Shown here: positions 52,170 to 63,355 of the stretch, one piece after another
How the letters are laid out: each line of letters starts with the position of its first letter
Numbering within the stretch: the first letter of the stretch is position 1
DNA from: Strigamia acuminata
Taxonomy: Eukaryota > Arthropoda > Chilopoda > Geophilomorpha > Linotaeniidae
Direction of reading: 5' to 3'
Length of the DNA stretch: 64,000 nucleotides
NCBI GenBank assembly: GCA_949358305.1
Contig: OX442315.1
Location: forward strand, 9,264,427-9,328,426
Position numbers and translations under genes: made by a program
The notes under the pieces: model-generated
The model's database searches: none
Told to the model about the DNA's origin: nothing
What the model saw: the letters and a program-made list of their open reading frames with translations, nothing else

Positions 52170-53699
52170 GCTGGCAAAAACAGAAAGAAAAAAAATTAAA
52201 TTAATATAATATGTCGACTAGAAATGGCAAAATTGTTTGAACTAGAAATTTGCTTTTCGTTTTCTAAGTTCAGTTACAATCTAAAAAAAGCTTAATTAGA
52301 ATACTTGGATACTGGATGCAAATATGCTGGAGTAATCAGCTTTCACTTGGTTATAGTTGGTCCGTTTTTGAAAACTGCAACTTAAGAATATGTTCAATTT
52401 ACGCTGAATTATTGTTAGTTTTTATTGTCGTATTTTATTTTTATAGTTAGTTTTTATTGTGAAATTGTAAGATTTTATGTTGTATTGTTAATTCTAATGG
52501 TTGTATCATTAATTTTAATTTTTGTATTGTTATTATACAGTAAAATTGCAGCATTAATTAAATGGCGGATCTATCCGCCATTTAGTAGATCCGTGAGAAC
52601 AAATTGATTGTGTTATTTGATAATTACAATGCAATTACATGATTTTATAGAACTGTACACAACAACTGGCAAGTTTTCAAACAACAAAAAGGTTACGACT
52701 TGTGACGATTGACTTGGCGAGATACAAATTGCTTACAGTTAACATAGGAACTCGTGTGAAAGTGTAAAAGTACGGAGGCTTGTGATTTCTCAAATCATAT
52801 GACAGTTTATTACAAGTCGGGAATTATATAAAACCTATGCCTACAAATGGCTAAATAACTTCATGTTAAATATACAATGGGTTGGCAAAAGCCCTGAAAT
52901 AATATCACTTGCGGTTTTCAGTCTCGTAATAAGAATGTGTATCTTTCTTATTACGGTGACGTAAAAGATGTCGTCTGAGTATGGTTCGGGCTTCCAAATG
53001 GTCCTGGATTGGTTCTAAAATGGTGTGTAATGGTTAGGCTTGGGTGTGTTATATCCGAGAGGTGCGGTTGACTTTGGCACAATCATCACACGTATAATTA
53101 TTATATTGTTAATAATTATACAGCGCGATCATAAGAATGATGAAACAATCGGAATAAATATTCATGTAAATTCTATTGAATTAACCTTCCCATAGCCATG
53201 GTAGGTCAAAAAAATTACAGAAGTGGAAAAATCACTGTAATTCTTTTTTTTCTGATAATTAATTAATGAGGTTAACTTGTATTCCTCAAAAACTTTTTTT
53301 TCTTATTTTATAATGTCTAAATACAAATAGTTTTTCAATTATTATTAAGATAATTTAATATTTATAACATAAAACACCCTTAATGGGAGCGCCGTACACT
53401 GCTTTGCCATCTGTTTGCACTAGGTGGCGTATTAAAATTAGTCCTAAAACATGTGCTTTTACCAGGAAAAATGCGATTGCACCAGGAAAAATGTGATTCT
53501 GCACATGCGCAGAAGCATTTTAAAAGAAGGCCGATTTGACCGACCTTAGCTAGCAATGGTGGAAACTAGGCTTGGCTATGGGAAGGTTAAACATGATATT
53601 GTGTTCGCGAAACTGGATAAATAACTATAAAAATAAAGAAATAATTAAAATAGCGCCGAGCTATTTTTGCCCCGAGTGCAATCAACATTTAAGTCAGAC
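52170..53699. other. Intergenic, repeats, no gene supported
   Basis: AT-rich. A short palindrome AAATGGCGGATCTATCCGCC lies near 52560. 53385-53600 has TAGGTGGCG and a duplicated CACCAGGAAAAATG phrase. Short open frames have no family features. Confidence 0.4.
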
Positions 53700-54512
53700 T
53701 TAAATGTTCCATCAAACCAACAACGAAATGAATCAAAGTATTCCGCAGGAAAGGTTATCCATTGCCGGGAAATTACTCCACTCGGTTCTGGCTGGCGGGA
53801 GAGTAACCGGGAAATTACTCCGCGTCGATTACTCTGATAATGCGTCTGTGAAATATAAATACTCCACTCTAGATTCTACATTACCAATGCGTCTGTGAAT
53901 ATTACTCCACTCTAGATTCTGCATTCTACAACGGAATGTTGGCATGAAGCTGGAGGGAGTGCGTCTGTGGGTTGTACCCCACTCTAGATACTACACTTAA
54001 ATGTGTCTGTGAATTACTCACTCTAGTTACGACATTTCTACAACGGAATGTTGGCATGAAGAGGCGGGAGTGTGTCTGTGAGTCTTTTACCCACTCTAGA
54101 TACTTACACTAAATACAAAGTATTTCTACAACGGATTGTCGGAACGCAGAGAAGTATAGTATGTGCTCAAGTAAATATCGGTATCAAACAAAACAAGAAC
54201 AAGAGCGAGCTATATCCGTTTTGCAGGGGGATATATACTCGGTGAGGAGAATAGCTGTTCAGTGATCCAATGGGATCACTGGGCAGTCAAATCCATCCAA
54301 TCCCAGATCATAGGAAGTGGATACTCAGGACATAGTCTTCTACTAGGTCCACTACAGGAACTGGATACGCAGGACACAGTTTGGATTAAGTCCTTTTGAC
54401 TATAATCCAAAAGGAGTCCAACTCACAGTGGGTGATGAAGGGTGACTTCACCAGGTGTAAAGTTTGCACATAATTCAATAGAATTATGTGACAAATAAAT
54501 CAACTAGTATTT
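53700..54512. repeat. Tandem-repeat and LTR-like remnant
   Basis: At 53840-54160 a roughly 85-130 bp unit repeats: TGCGTCTGTGAATTACTCC, ACTCTAGATTCTAC, ACAACGGAATGTTGGCATGAAG. At 54300-54450 AGGAACTGGATACGCAGGACAC matches the repeat at 20990-21060. Possibly a degraded LTR directly upstream of Gypsy element 2. Confidence 0.5.
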
Positions 54513-55496
54513 TGTCACGGCCCGGCATTTACGCGCTTGTATTCCTCACCAAATTGTTGTGTTCTGTTTACGCGTATCCCGTGTGTTCCATTGTTTAAAA
54601 CTCTTAATAAATCCTAAGCCTAAATATAATTTGCGTTTTGTCCTACCTTCATTTCCTATTTATGTTTATCCCTTGACCTGGTCTGGTGTGGCTCAATTTG
54701 GTCACATCAGACTGGTCTATGTTGAGTATTTCCCACTGTTACCCCTCCTAATTTCGTTTAGTTCATCCTATCTAATTTAAATGTTTAGTCACTCGCGACT
54801 GACTCATCGCGATGATTATTCACGAGCGCGCCTGATTGGCTTACGCGTGCTTGACTCATGGTTCTCCCCTCGTTTTCTGTGATGGACTTGGCCCAAGTTC
54901 ACTTCTGAGCTGTTTCAGCCAAGTCTGATCAGAAGGCGTAAGACCATGAGCTATCGTAAGTGCCTTAACTGGCCGTTGTGCATTTGGCGACTTTTCCTGT
55001 GTTAATTCGCAGTAACTCCATGCAAGTTAACTCTGCGTGTTTGAGGATTTACATTATCATATCGCGTGTCTAAATTCCGCGTGTCATCTCCGATTCCTTT
55101 CCTTTCGATGTTCTTTTTGTGTTTTATGCCGCTGATACGTGCCGAAGGACTAGAAGTTAGATTCAAGTAGCTAATGGGTTGTTTATTTCGTCTTTTGCGC
55201 GCGATTAGTGCGCGCTTGCTCGGTCTGGCCGCTCCGCCATTAGGGGTCCCTGCCAGATTAGCCTAAACCACGTTTGCGTTGTTAAGTCCGCACGTGAGCA
55301 TTACCTCTTCCATTTTTAAGACTCCAACAAACTCGGTAATAATTCGTAACATGATCGAATAGGGGGTTAAGCTTGCCGCCACACTTCAGGCTGCTTAACG
55401 TTGCCGGGCCCTTATTCGGGACCAGGCTCTCTTGTATCGTAACTGGCGCGCCTTTCAAGCGCGGTTTCAAAGACCAGAAACAACCGGTTCATGACA
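54513..55496 (+). repeat. 5' LTR of Gypsy element 2 (predicted ends)
   Basis: 984 bp from TGTCACGGCCCGGC to TTCATGACA, ending two bases before a good primer site. Only one copy is visible, so the left end is inferred from the TGTCACG match to element 1. Confidence 0.65.
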
Positions 55497-55498
55497 CG

Positions 55499-55516
55499 TG
55501 GTGCCGAAACCCGGGA
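55499..55516 (+). other. Primer binding site of Gypsy element 2
   Basis: TGGTGCCGAAACCCGGGA, starting with TGG two bases after the LTR, is typical of a tRNA 3'-end complement. It differs from the site in element 1. Confidence 0.75.
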
Positions 55517-55709
55517 CCTTGTTGGAGTTTATTCAGTCTAGCGCATATAAACTAGTTGCTATTTAACAAGCATTAGTGGCGTTTCTTAGAGACTATTTTG
55601 CCGAAAGGAAGGTTTCAGAGTAACTAACTTTTCATAGTACTCGCGTATCGTTTAATTACGGTGCGCATCATTTGCAGTGAGCTGCTTTTACCCTTATTAT
55701 CTCGCAAAG

Positions 55710-57698
55710 ATGGCGAATAAGGAAGAAACTCCCGAGAAAAAGAGAGGGATGTTTGCCGACCTCATAGATCGTTGGGATCCTGTGCGTTTACGCGAGGAGA
55801 GACAGCGACGCGAGGAAGCAGAGCGAATGCGCGGTCTGAGACCGGGCGCTCTTCGTGGGATGCTGGAGGAAATACCAACAGATTCCACTGACCAGCCTAG
55901 CTCTATGGAAAGAGATATAAACCCCACATTGAAGGGGCCGATAAGCGTGCATACTGTGACTCCGGCCAGCGCTATAGCTGAGTTGGAAGAACCAGCGCGT
56001 TTGCAAAACATTGCTTCGGCTCCAACAAGAAATGAATCAGAAGCGCCACCGGAGGTGCCTGGTTTGGGGGCTTATCTCCATGTTATGGAGGTGGCAATTT
56101 CCGCAAGACTGGATCGGGCCATAAATGCACAATTGCATGGTTGGGCCGAGGATACGGTCGAACGTGTAAGGAAAGTGGTGGAGGACTGCGCTGCTCGACA
56201 ACCGCCGTTGGCGGCTGGAATTCCATTAATTCCGCCGCCACAGGAACCTCATATCCTCCTGGGCGTGTCGGGGCGGACGGTTCCCCAAATTATACCTCGT
56301 TCCACTGGAGACGCGTCTGTAATTCTAACGCCAAGTGAGATAATTTTGGGTGGGGCCCGTGCAGCACCCGCTGTGCAGGGGAGAATCCATGTGCAGTTTC
56401 GTGAAGTGGATCCAGCCGTTGTCCAAATTAACAGCGAAATAATGCGATCAATAATTCGCAGTAAGGCATCGGTAGTGGGTGCACCGCCATCCATACCGTT
56501 GAGCCAGCTGGAAAGAGAGAGAAATTCTCAAAGTGGGCAGCGGCCAAGGCCTAATGTTCCGCTTCAGACTGGTGCTGTTCCACAAATACCTGTATTTCAA
56601 CATACAGGGCAATTACCGCAACCACAATGGCGGCAGCAGCCACAACAGTTTGCTCGAACTTCCGGTATGAGGATGGGGAAGTTACCGGAGTTCGATGTGA
56701 GCAAGGGCGCCTATAACGCAGTGGATTTGTTTCTAACTCAACTGCGAGCCCATTTCTTTACTTCGGGAATGGCGGAGTCGGTGTATCTTGAGTATTATGT
56801 GCCTCAAGCTTTAAAAGGCGAGGCTCTGGACTGGTACATTGATTTGCTTCCGAAGCCTGAGTTTTGGGATGAGTTCGCGCATCTGTTTAAGGACGCGTTC
56901 TCTCTCACCGTCGCTGAAGCTACTGTCAATTTGGCGGAAAAGCGACAGGCGATGGGGGAGCCAACTGCGAAATTCTTGCGCGAGACTAACCGATTCCTAC
57001 AGAAAACAGGGATAGTTGGGGACAGCCAGAAATGGGATATAGCCCAGCGACGACTGCAACCTGACGTTGCGGAAGTCATGCGTCAAATGGGCGTATTAAC
57101 CTTGTCGCAAGCCATTGTTAGGGGACAGCAAGCAGATAGCGAGCTGCAGCTACGATCTCTCCATAAGAAAGATTTCGACCTGCACGGGGTTAAGCGAGGC
57201 CAAATGCCGGTTCCCCAGCATGCAGCTCCTACTAAGCAAGAAGCCGCCGTGAAGAAACCGGTTGAGACGGTTAAGAACTCGACTCGACATTTTTTCACGC
57301 GCAATAAGGTTGCGGCCGTGATGGAAGTCTTGGGTGAATTAGAGGAAGGTGGCATGTTTGATGATGACAATCAAAGCGTAATGGCACAGACAGTCCGTAG
57401 TATCATGGCTACGAAAACTGCGCCTATTGTTGGAACAGAGCCACCGGTAGAGACTGGAGAACCTCATGTCTGCAGTCAAAATAACTCCTTCGCTCAGGGC
57501 TCCGGCCCACCTAAGGACATTAAGTTGCCGCCCGGAGCGGAGTGGGCCAAAAACAGGCGCGATCGGTGGTATATGCGTGACATTAAATTGAACGCTCCGC
57601 TATGCCCGCACTGTTACAAACCCTGGGTCGTTCCGGGAAACGAGAGAGGGCCCCCACTGAAGTCCGACGCCAAAGTGGTGGACCCAAAGAAGAAGTAG
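55710..57698 (+). CDS. gag: Gag of Gypsy element 2
   Basis: 662 aa from the ATG at 55710 (MANKEETPEK). An Arg/Glu-rich N-terminal helix (REERQRREEAERMR), a Pro/Gln-rich middle, a capsid-like region (KLPEFDVSKGAYNAVDLFLT, ALDWYIDLLPKPEFWDEF), and a C-terminal CPHCYKPW Cys pair. The layout matches gag of element 1 (capsid DLFLxxLxAH and a WxxxLxPKPxxWxxF motif are shared). Confidence 0.87.
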   Translation: MANKEETPEKKRGMFADLIDRWDPVRLREERQRREEAERMRGLRPGALRGMLEEIPTDSTDQPSSMERDINPTLKGPISVHTVTPASAIAELEEPARLQNIASAPTRNESEAPPEVPGLGAYLHVMEVAISARLDRAINAQLHGWAEDTVERVRKVVEDCAARQPPLAAGIPLIPPPQEPHILLGVSGRTVPQIIPRSTGDASVILTPSEIILGGARAAPAVQGRIHVQFREVDPAVVQINSEIMRSIIRSKASVVGAPPSIPLSQLERERNSQSGQRPRPNVPLQTGAVPQIPVFQHTGQLPQPQWRQQPQQFARTSGMRMGKLPEFDVSKGAYNAVDLFLTQLRAHFFTSGMAESVYLEYYVPQALKGEALDWYIDLLPKPEFWDEFAHLFKDAFSLTVAEATVNLAEKRQAMGEPTAKFLRETNRFLQKTGIVGDSQKWDIAQRRLQPDVAEVMRQMGVLTLSQAIVRGQQADSELQLRSLHKKDFDLHGVKRGQMPVPQHAAPTKQEAAVKKPVETVKNSTRHFFTRNKVAAVMEVLGELEEGGMFDDDNQSVMAQTVRSIMATKTAPIVGTEPPVETGEPHVCSQNNSFAQGSGPPKDIKLPPGAEWAKNRRDRWYMRDIKLNAPLCPHCYKPWVVPGNERGPPLKSDAKVVDPKKK

Positions 57699-60658
57699 GT
57701 TTAACACCTAAAGCTGTGTCGGAACCGCCGGAAGTGGAGCGCGTGTTGCCACCAAAATCTGTGTTGACCGCGCCTAATACTGATCCAATACTTCCGAAGT
57801 TGACTTCATTCGTGATGATTTCTCCTAAAGAGAAAGATGTGTCCGAGGAGCCAAAAATTGAGATCGGGATTGGAGAAAGAGTACGACGAGATTCCCAATA
57901 CGTGAAGATCGTCTGGAATGACATTCAATTTATTGCGCGGTTTGACTCTGGTGCGCAGACCTGCATCATGGCGCAAGATCTGTATGAGAAGCTGCATGAG
58001 AAGATGGGGGTGGAAATGGTTGTGCTGCACGAGACCATTCGCGTTGCCAATAATCAATTAGTTGAGGTTTTGGGTAGCGTAGAAATAACCGTGCGTGCTC
58101 CTCAGACCCTGATCTCTTTTGTGTGCTTGGTAATAGAGGACTCATCAGCGGACTTGCTGCTCGGACGAGATTTCTGTCGAGCGGTTGGATTATGTACGGA
58201 CCATGGACTTAATTGCTGGTTCATAAGAGGTTCGGAGGAGCGGCGTAGTTTCATGACTATGAGACAGGCGCTGGCCTCCGACCCAGTACTTTTGTTGCCA
58301 CTAATCCCCGCCGCCCCTAAGATGGCAGTTCCTGCCCCGATTAGTGATGTAAATTGTGTTTTGTTGAATCATCGCACATTGCCCGCCGAAACTTTTGAGT
58401 TACCGCATGACGATGCGCCATTCAGAGTTAAGGTGGTGGTTTCGCGTAAGACTGCGGAAAATAGGAGTTGGACATTTCTTTGGTCACCTCCGCGACGCGA
58501 AAAGTCGCGCAGAACTAAATTCCGCGATACGACACGTGTCTACCGGAGGCCCATGTGTTTTAGCCAGCTCCGACGTTCTAAACGGGTGCGCAGGGCTCGG
58601 AAGAGATTGTCGCAGTCTGCGGAGTCGTCCGTTCCGTCAGTTCCTCCCGATTCAGTTATTTCGGATGTGGAAGGGAAAGTTGGTTCCACTGGTGGACAGT
58701 TTTCTCCTACGACCAATTTTGTTGAATATCTGCCTTGTCCTGATCCGACTAAGTTGGACTGGATTTATGGGCAGTTATCAAATCAATTATCACCAAAACG
58801 CATCACTCATTTGATTGACGCGTTAAAACCCGTTTCGAACATCTTCAGAGAAGAAATTGGGTTGTGTAATAACACTCTTTTTGAGGTTGATCTTAAACCC
58901 GACTTTAGGCCAATACACGTGCCTGTTAGGCCGGTAAATCCAGCTAAAAAGCTTATAATTGATCAATACATCGATCAAAAGCTGGCGCAGGGTATTATTC
59001 GTCGCTCGAAGAGTGATTGTGCCGTGGCCCCTGTCGTCGTCCCCAAGAAGGATGGCAGATGGAGGTGCGCCATGAACTTTCGCCCTATCAACGCGCAAAC
59101 GATGCCTGACGTGTATCCCCTCCCAGATATTGATAACATCTTTTCATATTTGGGCGGGGCTAAGTGGTTTTCCATAATAGATGGACGTGAAGCGTTTCAT
59201 CAGATCGGCGTTAGGCCAGGAGATGAACGTTTTCTCGCTTTTATCACGCATCGCGGACTCTACGAGTATGTCCGCATGCCTTTTGGACCAATAAATGGCC
59301 CTGCAACACTGCAACGCGCTATGAATCTTACGCTTGCGGAATTTCATTACAAATGCGTCTTTGTTTACATCGACGACATTATTGTCTTTAGTAAAACATT
59401 TGAAGAACATGTTGAACATCTGAAGCAAGTTTTGACACTTCTTGACGCGGCAGGATTCACGATGAATGCCGGCAAGACAGAGTTGTGTAAGCGTAGCCTT
59501 GAGGTGTTGGGCCATATTGTTGAAGAAGGAAAGATTCGTCCTAATCCGAAAAAGACCAGCGCAATCCAATTATTTCCCGCGCCAACTAACGTAAAAGAGT
59601 TGCAGCGCTTTAAGGGCATGATTGGGTACTATTCTTCGTTTTTTCCGGGGTACTCGAAGACTTGCGAAGTTTTTAGGCCCTTGATGAAGAAGAACGCGCC
59701 ATGGAATTGGACGGATGGCTGTCAAGCAGCGTTCGAGTACCTGCGGGACCATGTTGCAACGTCAACTTTGCAGCGGAGGTTTCCTGACTGGTCGAAGCCG
59801 TATATTCTGCAGACAGACGCGAGCTACTCAGGGTTGGGTGCTGCGTTGATGCAATTGGATAATAACGGCATTCGTGTGCCGATTGCTTTTGCTTCGCGCG
59901 CTTTAAATAGTGCGGAAAAGAATTATAACGTTACGGAGATCGAGTGTCTAGCTGCTGTTTGGGCAGTTAAGCGTTTCCGCAGTTACTTAGAACTTATGGA
60001 TTTTTACCTTGAGAGCGATCACAAGTGTTTAAAATGGCTTTTTGCTCAGCGCGAACCAAAGGGCAGATTGGCTCGATGGATTCTGTCAATGTCAGACTTT
60101 CGGTTTACATTTCTGCATTGCAGTGGCACAAGTAATCGTGTCGCTGATGCGTTGAGCAGAGCTCCTGTAGATCCAGCCATTGAAATTGGCGATGATGATT
60201 GTCCGCTCGTTGATGATGCGACATATTGTGCGTTCTTTGACGATTTCGTGAGTTGGCCAACCATTGAGATGGTGGAGCTTGACGAGCATTTCGTGCCAAA
60301 ACCATCTGGCTCAAAGATCGTTAATGCGGCTAAACTTCGTAAGAAATTGCGGATTTTTCAAAAGAAACGTGAATTTGAGGAGTTGGAACCGCTCGAGTTG
60401 TTTGGGGATTTAAACACCCAACCCCCCAAACCCCCCGGCCCCTCAAGGGGGGGTAGTGTGCCGGCCGACATGGAAAATGCCGTGTTCGGTGCACACCAGC
60501 TCTCCGGTGTAACTACGCCTCCAGCTGCCTTGCCACCAAAAAGGTGTGTTGGAAGGCCAAGGAAGGTCATTGTGGCTCCTACTGATCCTGTACCAAAAAG
60601 GAAAAGAGGGAGACCACCAAAACCCAAACGTAAAGTGGGAAGACCTAAAAAGTATTGA
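57602..60658 (+). CDS. pol: Pol of Gypsy element 2: protease, RT, RNase H, AT-hooks
   Basis: 1018 codons in the -1 frame to gag. Protease DSGAQTC near residue 115; RT with VYIDDIIVF near 588; RNase H LQTDASYSGLG near 735 and HKCLKWLF; then three AT-hook cores (VGRPRK, KRGRPPK, VGRPKK) in the last 40 residues before the stop. Integrase is absent. After the TGA the same frame stays open for 48 codons, which may be chance or part of a downstream ORF cut by the copia insertion. Element 1 has a single AT-hook at the matching place between RNase H and integrase. Confidence 0.88.
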   Translation: MPALLQTLGRSGKRERAPTEVRRQSGGPKEEVGLTPKAVSEPPEVERVLPPKSVLTAPNTDPILPKLTSFVMISPKEKDVSEEPKIEIGIGERVRRDSQYVKIVWNDIQFIARFDSGAQTCIMAQDLYEKLHEKMGVEMVVLHETIRVANNQLVEVLGSVEITVRAPQTLISFVCLVIEDSSADLLLGRDFCRAVGLCTDHGLNCWFIRGSEERRSFMTMRQALASDPVLLLPLIPAAPKMAVPAPISDVNCVLLNHRTLPAETFELPHDDAPFRVKVVVSRKTAENRSWTFLWSPPRREKSRRTKFRDTTRVYRRPMCFSQLRRSKRVRRARKRLSQSAESSVPSVPPDSVISDVEGKVGSTGGQFSPTTNFVEYLPCPDPTKLDWIYGQLSNQLSPKRITHLIDALKPVSNIFREEIGLCNNTLFEVDLKPDFRPIHVPVRPVNPAKKLIIDQYIDQKLAQGIIRRSKSDCAVAPVVVPKKDGRWRCAMNFRPINAQTMPDVYPLPDIDNIFSYLGGAKWFSIIDGREAFHQIGVRPGDERFLAFITHRGLYEYVRMPFGPINGPATLQRAMNLTLAEFHYKCVFVYIDDIIVFSKTFEEHVEHLKQVLTLLDAAGFTMNAGKTELCKRSLEVLGHIVEEGKIRPNPKKTSAIQLFPAPTNVKELQRFKGMIGYYSSFFPGYSKTCEVFRPLMKKNAPWNWTDGCQAAFEYLRDHVATSTLQRRFPDWSKPYILQTDASYSGLGAALMQLDNNGIRVPIAFASRALNSAEKNYNVTEIECLAAVWAVKRFRSYLELMDFYLESDHKCLKWLFAQREPKGRLARWILSMSDFRFTFLHCSGTSNRVADALSRAPVDPAIEIGDDDCPLVDDATYCAFFDDFVSWPTIEMVELDEHFVPKPSGSKIVNAAKLRKKLRIFQKKREFEELEPLELFGDLNTQPPKPPGPSRGGSVPADMENAVFGAHQLSGVTTPPAALPPKRCVGRPRKVIVAPTDPVPKRKRGRPPKPKRKVGRPKKY
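57635..57641 (+). promoter_or_regulatory. Predicted -1 frameshift slippery site (G GGA AAC)
   Basis: In gag register CCG GGA AAC; the -1 slip leads directly into the pol frame. It matches element 1 in heptamer and in position after the gag Cys pair. Confidence 0.72.
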
Positions 60659-60820
60659 TTATCTAGAAGACCTGTCATTGCCGAAATAAACTGTAAAGCC
60701 GAGTTAAAACTGATGCGGGACATCGCATTTCGCGTCCGCCATTTGTTTATTCTTAAACATGAAGAAGGACTCGAAAAACACCTGTTTCGAGGCTACAAAA
60801 CTTGAAATAAAATGAATCAT
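60659..60820 (+). other. Gypsy 2 sequence after pol, up to the copia LTR
   Basis: 162 bp with a 48-codon open frame continuing the pol frame. No integrase motif is recognisable. Confidence 0.4.
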
Positions 60821-61118
60821 TGTTAACAGGCAAAGATTCATTCTTTACATAACAAAAGTAAAGTAAACTGGCATAAACAATCGATAATGCAAACAAAAGC
60901 TGTGAGAAACTAAAGGATAAGCGCTCATATTCGAGCAGACGACATATGGGCATGTCATTGCTAATAAGCACATTGGTTGCGGCACTTAGCACAGGAATAA
61001 GAGTTTAAAAGTCAATATCAACCAATGTAACATGGATACAGAATTGCAATGACACACACGTTGCATTTAACCGGAAACATGCAACTGAGAAGATCAAACA
61101 GTTGGGCAATTCCTAACA
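60821..61118 (-). repeat. 3' LTR of the copia element (predicted ends)
   Basis: On the minus strand it begins TGTTAGGAATTG straight after the purine tract and ends TAACA; 298 bp. The second LTR is outside the window, so the left end is inferred from the TGTTA/TAACA pair. Confidence 0.55.
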
Positions 61119-61130
61119 AATCCCCCTTTG
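61119..61130 (-). other. Polypurine tract of the copia element
   Basis: CAAAGGGGGATT on the minus strand, abutting the LTR start. Confidence 0.65.
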
Positions 61131-61135
61131 CGCAA

Positions 61136-63355
61136 CTATTTGACTACGACAAAAATATGCTCACAGAGCTGACACAATCTAGGGCGCGGCAACCACTTCG
61201 TCATCAAATCGGCGATGTTTAATTCGCCAGGTACATGCTTAATGCTAAACACGCCTTTTTCATACCAATCACGAAGAAAGTGCAATTTAACATCTATATG
61301 TTTATTTGCACGGTTCTCGATCTTGTTTTTCGCATAGTTGATTGCCGGCATGCTATCGGCGTAGACGCAAGGGACATTTCGGTTGAAACATAAGATGATA
61401 TCAGCTTCGTACAAACGTTCAAGCCATATCACTTCTCTCACGCCATCGACAACTGCGAGAAACTCGCTTTCCATTATACTCAGTGAAGTCATGGATTGTT
61501 TTCGACAATTCCATGAAATCGGAACCCCTCCTAAATAAACTATGTGACCACCAAAGCTTCTCCTACTGTCTTGGTCCAAAGCAAAGGATGCGTCGGTGTA
61601 AACCGTTAAATTGTTGTTCTTACAATTTGCCAGGTTGATAACATAGTTGGGGGTATTCGCCAGATATCTCAACACTTGTATTAGCATTTTAACATGCCTG
61701 TTAGAATGGGTCTCATTGTATTGAGATAATACAATAACGCTGAAGAGAATATCTGGACGCGTTCTATTCGCGATAAAAAGTAAGCTCCCTACTAGGGACC
61801 TGTATGGGAACGTCGAGTTTATTTGTTCGCCCGGTTGTACCTTCTGTATCATGGTACCGACAGTGACTGGGATTTTAATTTTATGGCACGGATCAATGTC
61901 GTATTTCTCGACTAATTTCGCAATATAACTCTTTTGATGTACTAAAATGTCCCCATTTTTCCTTTCAAAATGAATCCCTAATAAAAGAGTCACCGGTCCA
62001 AAGTTGACAATTTCAAAGCTCTCTTGAATCCATTCGATGATACATTGTTCAACGAAAGCATCACGACTAAACAAAACAATGTCGTCCACGTAAAACAAAA
62101 GGACGGCATCTGAGCCGTAATTATATACGCAATTCAACCCTAAGACTGGAGTGAATCCTATTTCCAATAATCGTTCGTGGAGCTTGAAATACCACATCCT
62201 TCCGGACTGGTGAAGTCCGTACAAGGATTTGACCAATCGCCAACATTTGTGTTGGTTCTCTTTGGTCCGGAAGCCTTTCGGGATATTGATGTATTGTGGC
62301 ACATCAAGGTCTCCGTATAAGTACGCAGACTTGATGTCGAGATGTGTATCTCGCCAGCCTTGCAGAACCACAAGAGAACAAAAGAATATCAGTACGAGAA
62401 CAAAGTTGACCACTGGTGAAAATATCTCAGTGAAGTCAACTCCTTCTTTCTGCCCAAAACCTTGCGCAACCAAACGTGCTCTCCAACGTTTAATTGCCCC
62501 AGTGTAGTCACGCTTGATTTTATAAATCCATTTTGTTCCCAGTAAATTCATCCCCTCGGTTTTATCAACTTCCTCGTAAACTTTTCTGTCATTAAAGATA
62601 TTAATTTCGTCATCCATGGCATCCTGCCAGTCAGATTTGTTGGGATTGGACATAGCCTCTTCAAATGTGTCCGGTTCAACGGATGCATGACCGGCGAACC
62701 CAATGGTCTCATTTGTTGCTTTGAAATCGAAACAACCCCCATCGTACTGATAGTTTTCTTCTTTGCACCATCGTACAACATCAATCCGACTGCGGATTCT
62801 ATCGCCAAGTGGTGTTATGTAGATCACATCTACCTGCCCAGCAGTTTCACCACTTTGCCTAACGGTTTCTCTCCGTTGCCATTGTGTCATATCCAAAATT
62901 TTTAATTCCTCAGGAGCAGCTGCACGCTGTTTCACTGTGTCCCCCTTTAACTTAGCACCTCGTGGTGGGTTCCTTCTAACCGGTGGAGGTGAAGTTCCCA
63001 TTTCTTCCTCCTGAACTCCACCAGCCGCCTGCGCGTTTTCTTCCACAACTTCAGGCTCAGCAGCCTGTTCAACTAATTGGGGATTCGGAATCGCACGTTT
63101 AGGGGACTGAAATAACTGCTGTATAGCAGGGGGCACCTGTTGCTGTTGTACAGCAGGAAGAATCTCATCATCTGAATCTTCATCCCATGATGCCGCTACA
63201 AAATCTGGCTCACGTGGAATGGAATTTGATTGCACCGATTCATGCCAAAAAACATTTTCATTAATCTTCACATGCTTTGAAGCAATCACTTGGTTGGATT
63301 TGGGGTCCCAAACTCGATACCCCCGCGTCTTAATCGCGTAACCGACTAGGGCCAT
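61136..63355 (-). CDS. pol: Copia pol: RT and RNase H
   Basis: About 739 codons. The start of the frame (VGYAIKTRGYRVWDP) is the copia linker downstream of integrase; an acidic/Pro-rich spacer follows. RT begins with GTKWIYKIKRDYTGAIKRWRA, LVAQGFGQKEGVDF, DTHLDIKSAYLYG, LYGLHQSGRMWY, and catalytic LLFYVDDIVLF near 62090. RNase H has YTDASFALDQDSRRSFGG, SIMESEFLAVVDGVREVIWL and HIDVKLHFLRD. No stops occur across the frame. It joins the integrase frame at 63346 through a one-base shift. Confidence 0.9.
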   Translation of the reverse strand: MALVGYAIKTRGYRVWDPKSNQVIASKHVKINENVFWHESVQSNSIPREPDFVAASWDEDSDDEILPAVQQQQVPPAIQQLFQSPKRAIPNPQLVEQAAEPEVVEENAQAAGGVQEEEMGTSPPPVRRNPPRGAKLKGDTVKQRAAAPEELKILDMTQWQRRETVRQSGETAGQVDVIYITPLGDRIRSRIDVVRWCKEENYQYDGGCFDFKATNETIGFAGHASVEPDTFEEAMSNPNKSDWQDAMDDEINIFNDRKVYEEVDKTEGMNLLGTKWIYKIKRDYTGAIKRWRARLVAQGFGQKEGVDFTEIFSPVVNFVLVLIFFCSLVVLQGWRDTHLDIKSAYLYGDLDVPQYINIPKGFRTKENQHKCWRLVKSLYGLHQSGRMWYFKLHERLLEIGFTPVLGLNCVYNYGSDAVLLFYVDDIVLFSRDAFVEQCIIEWIQESFEIVNFGPVTLLLGIHFERKNGDILVHQKSYIAKLVEKYDIDPCHKIKIPVTVGTMIQKVQPGEQINSTFPYRSLVGSLLFIANRTRPDILFSVIVLSQYNETHSNRHVKMLIQVLRYLANTPNYVINLANCKNNNLTVYTDASFALDQDSRRSFGGHIVYLGGVPISWNCRKQSMTSLSIMESEFLAVVDGVREVIWLERLYEADIILCFNRNVPCVYADSMPAINYAKNKIENRANKHIDVKLHFLRDWYEKGVFSIKHVPGELNIADLMTKWLPRPRLCQLCEHIFVVVK

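Larger units (their letters stand above)
54513..60820 (+). mobile_element. Gypsy element 2, interrupted before integrase
   Basis: Same lineage as element 1: TGTCACGG...TGACA LTR, gag with a C-terminal CxxC pair, -1 GGGAAAC shift, pol with matching protease, RT and RNase H. pol ends at an AT-hook cluster and stop (60658). The integrase is not in the window: the copia element starts at about 60821, so the rest may lie to the right of it, outside this sequence. No 3' LTR is seen. Confidence 0.82.
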
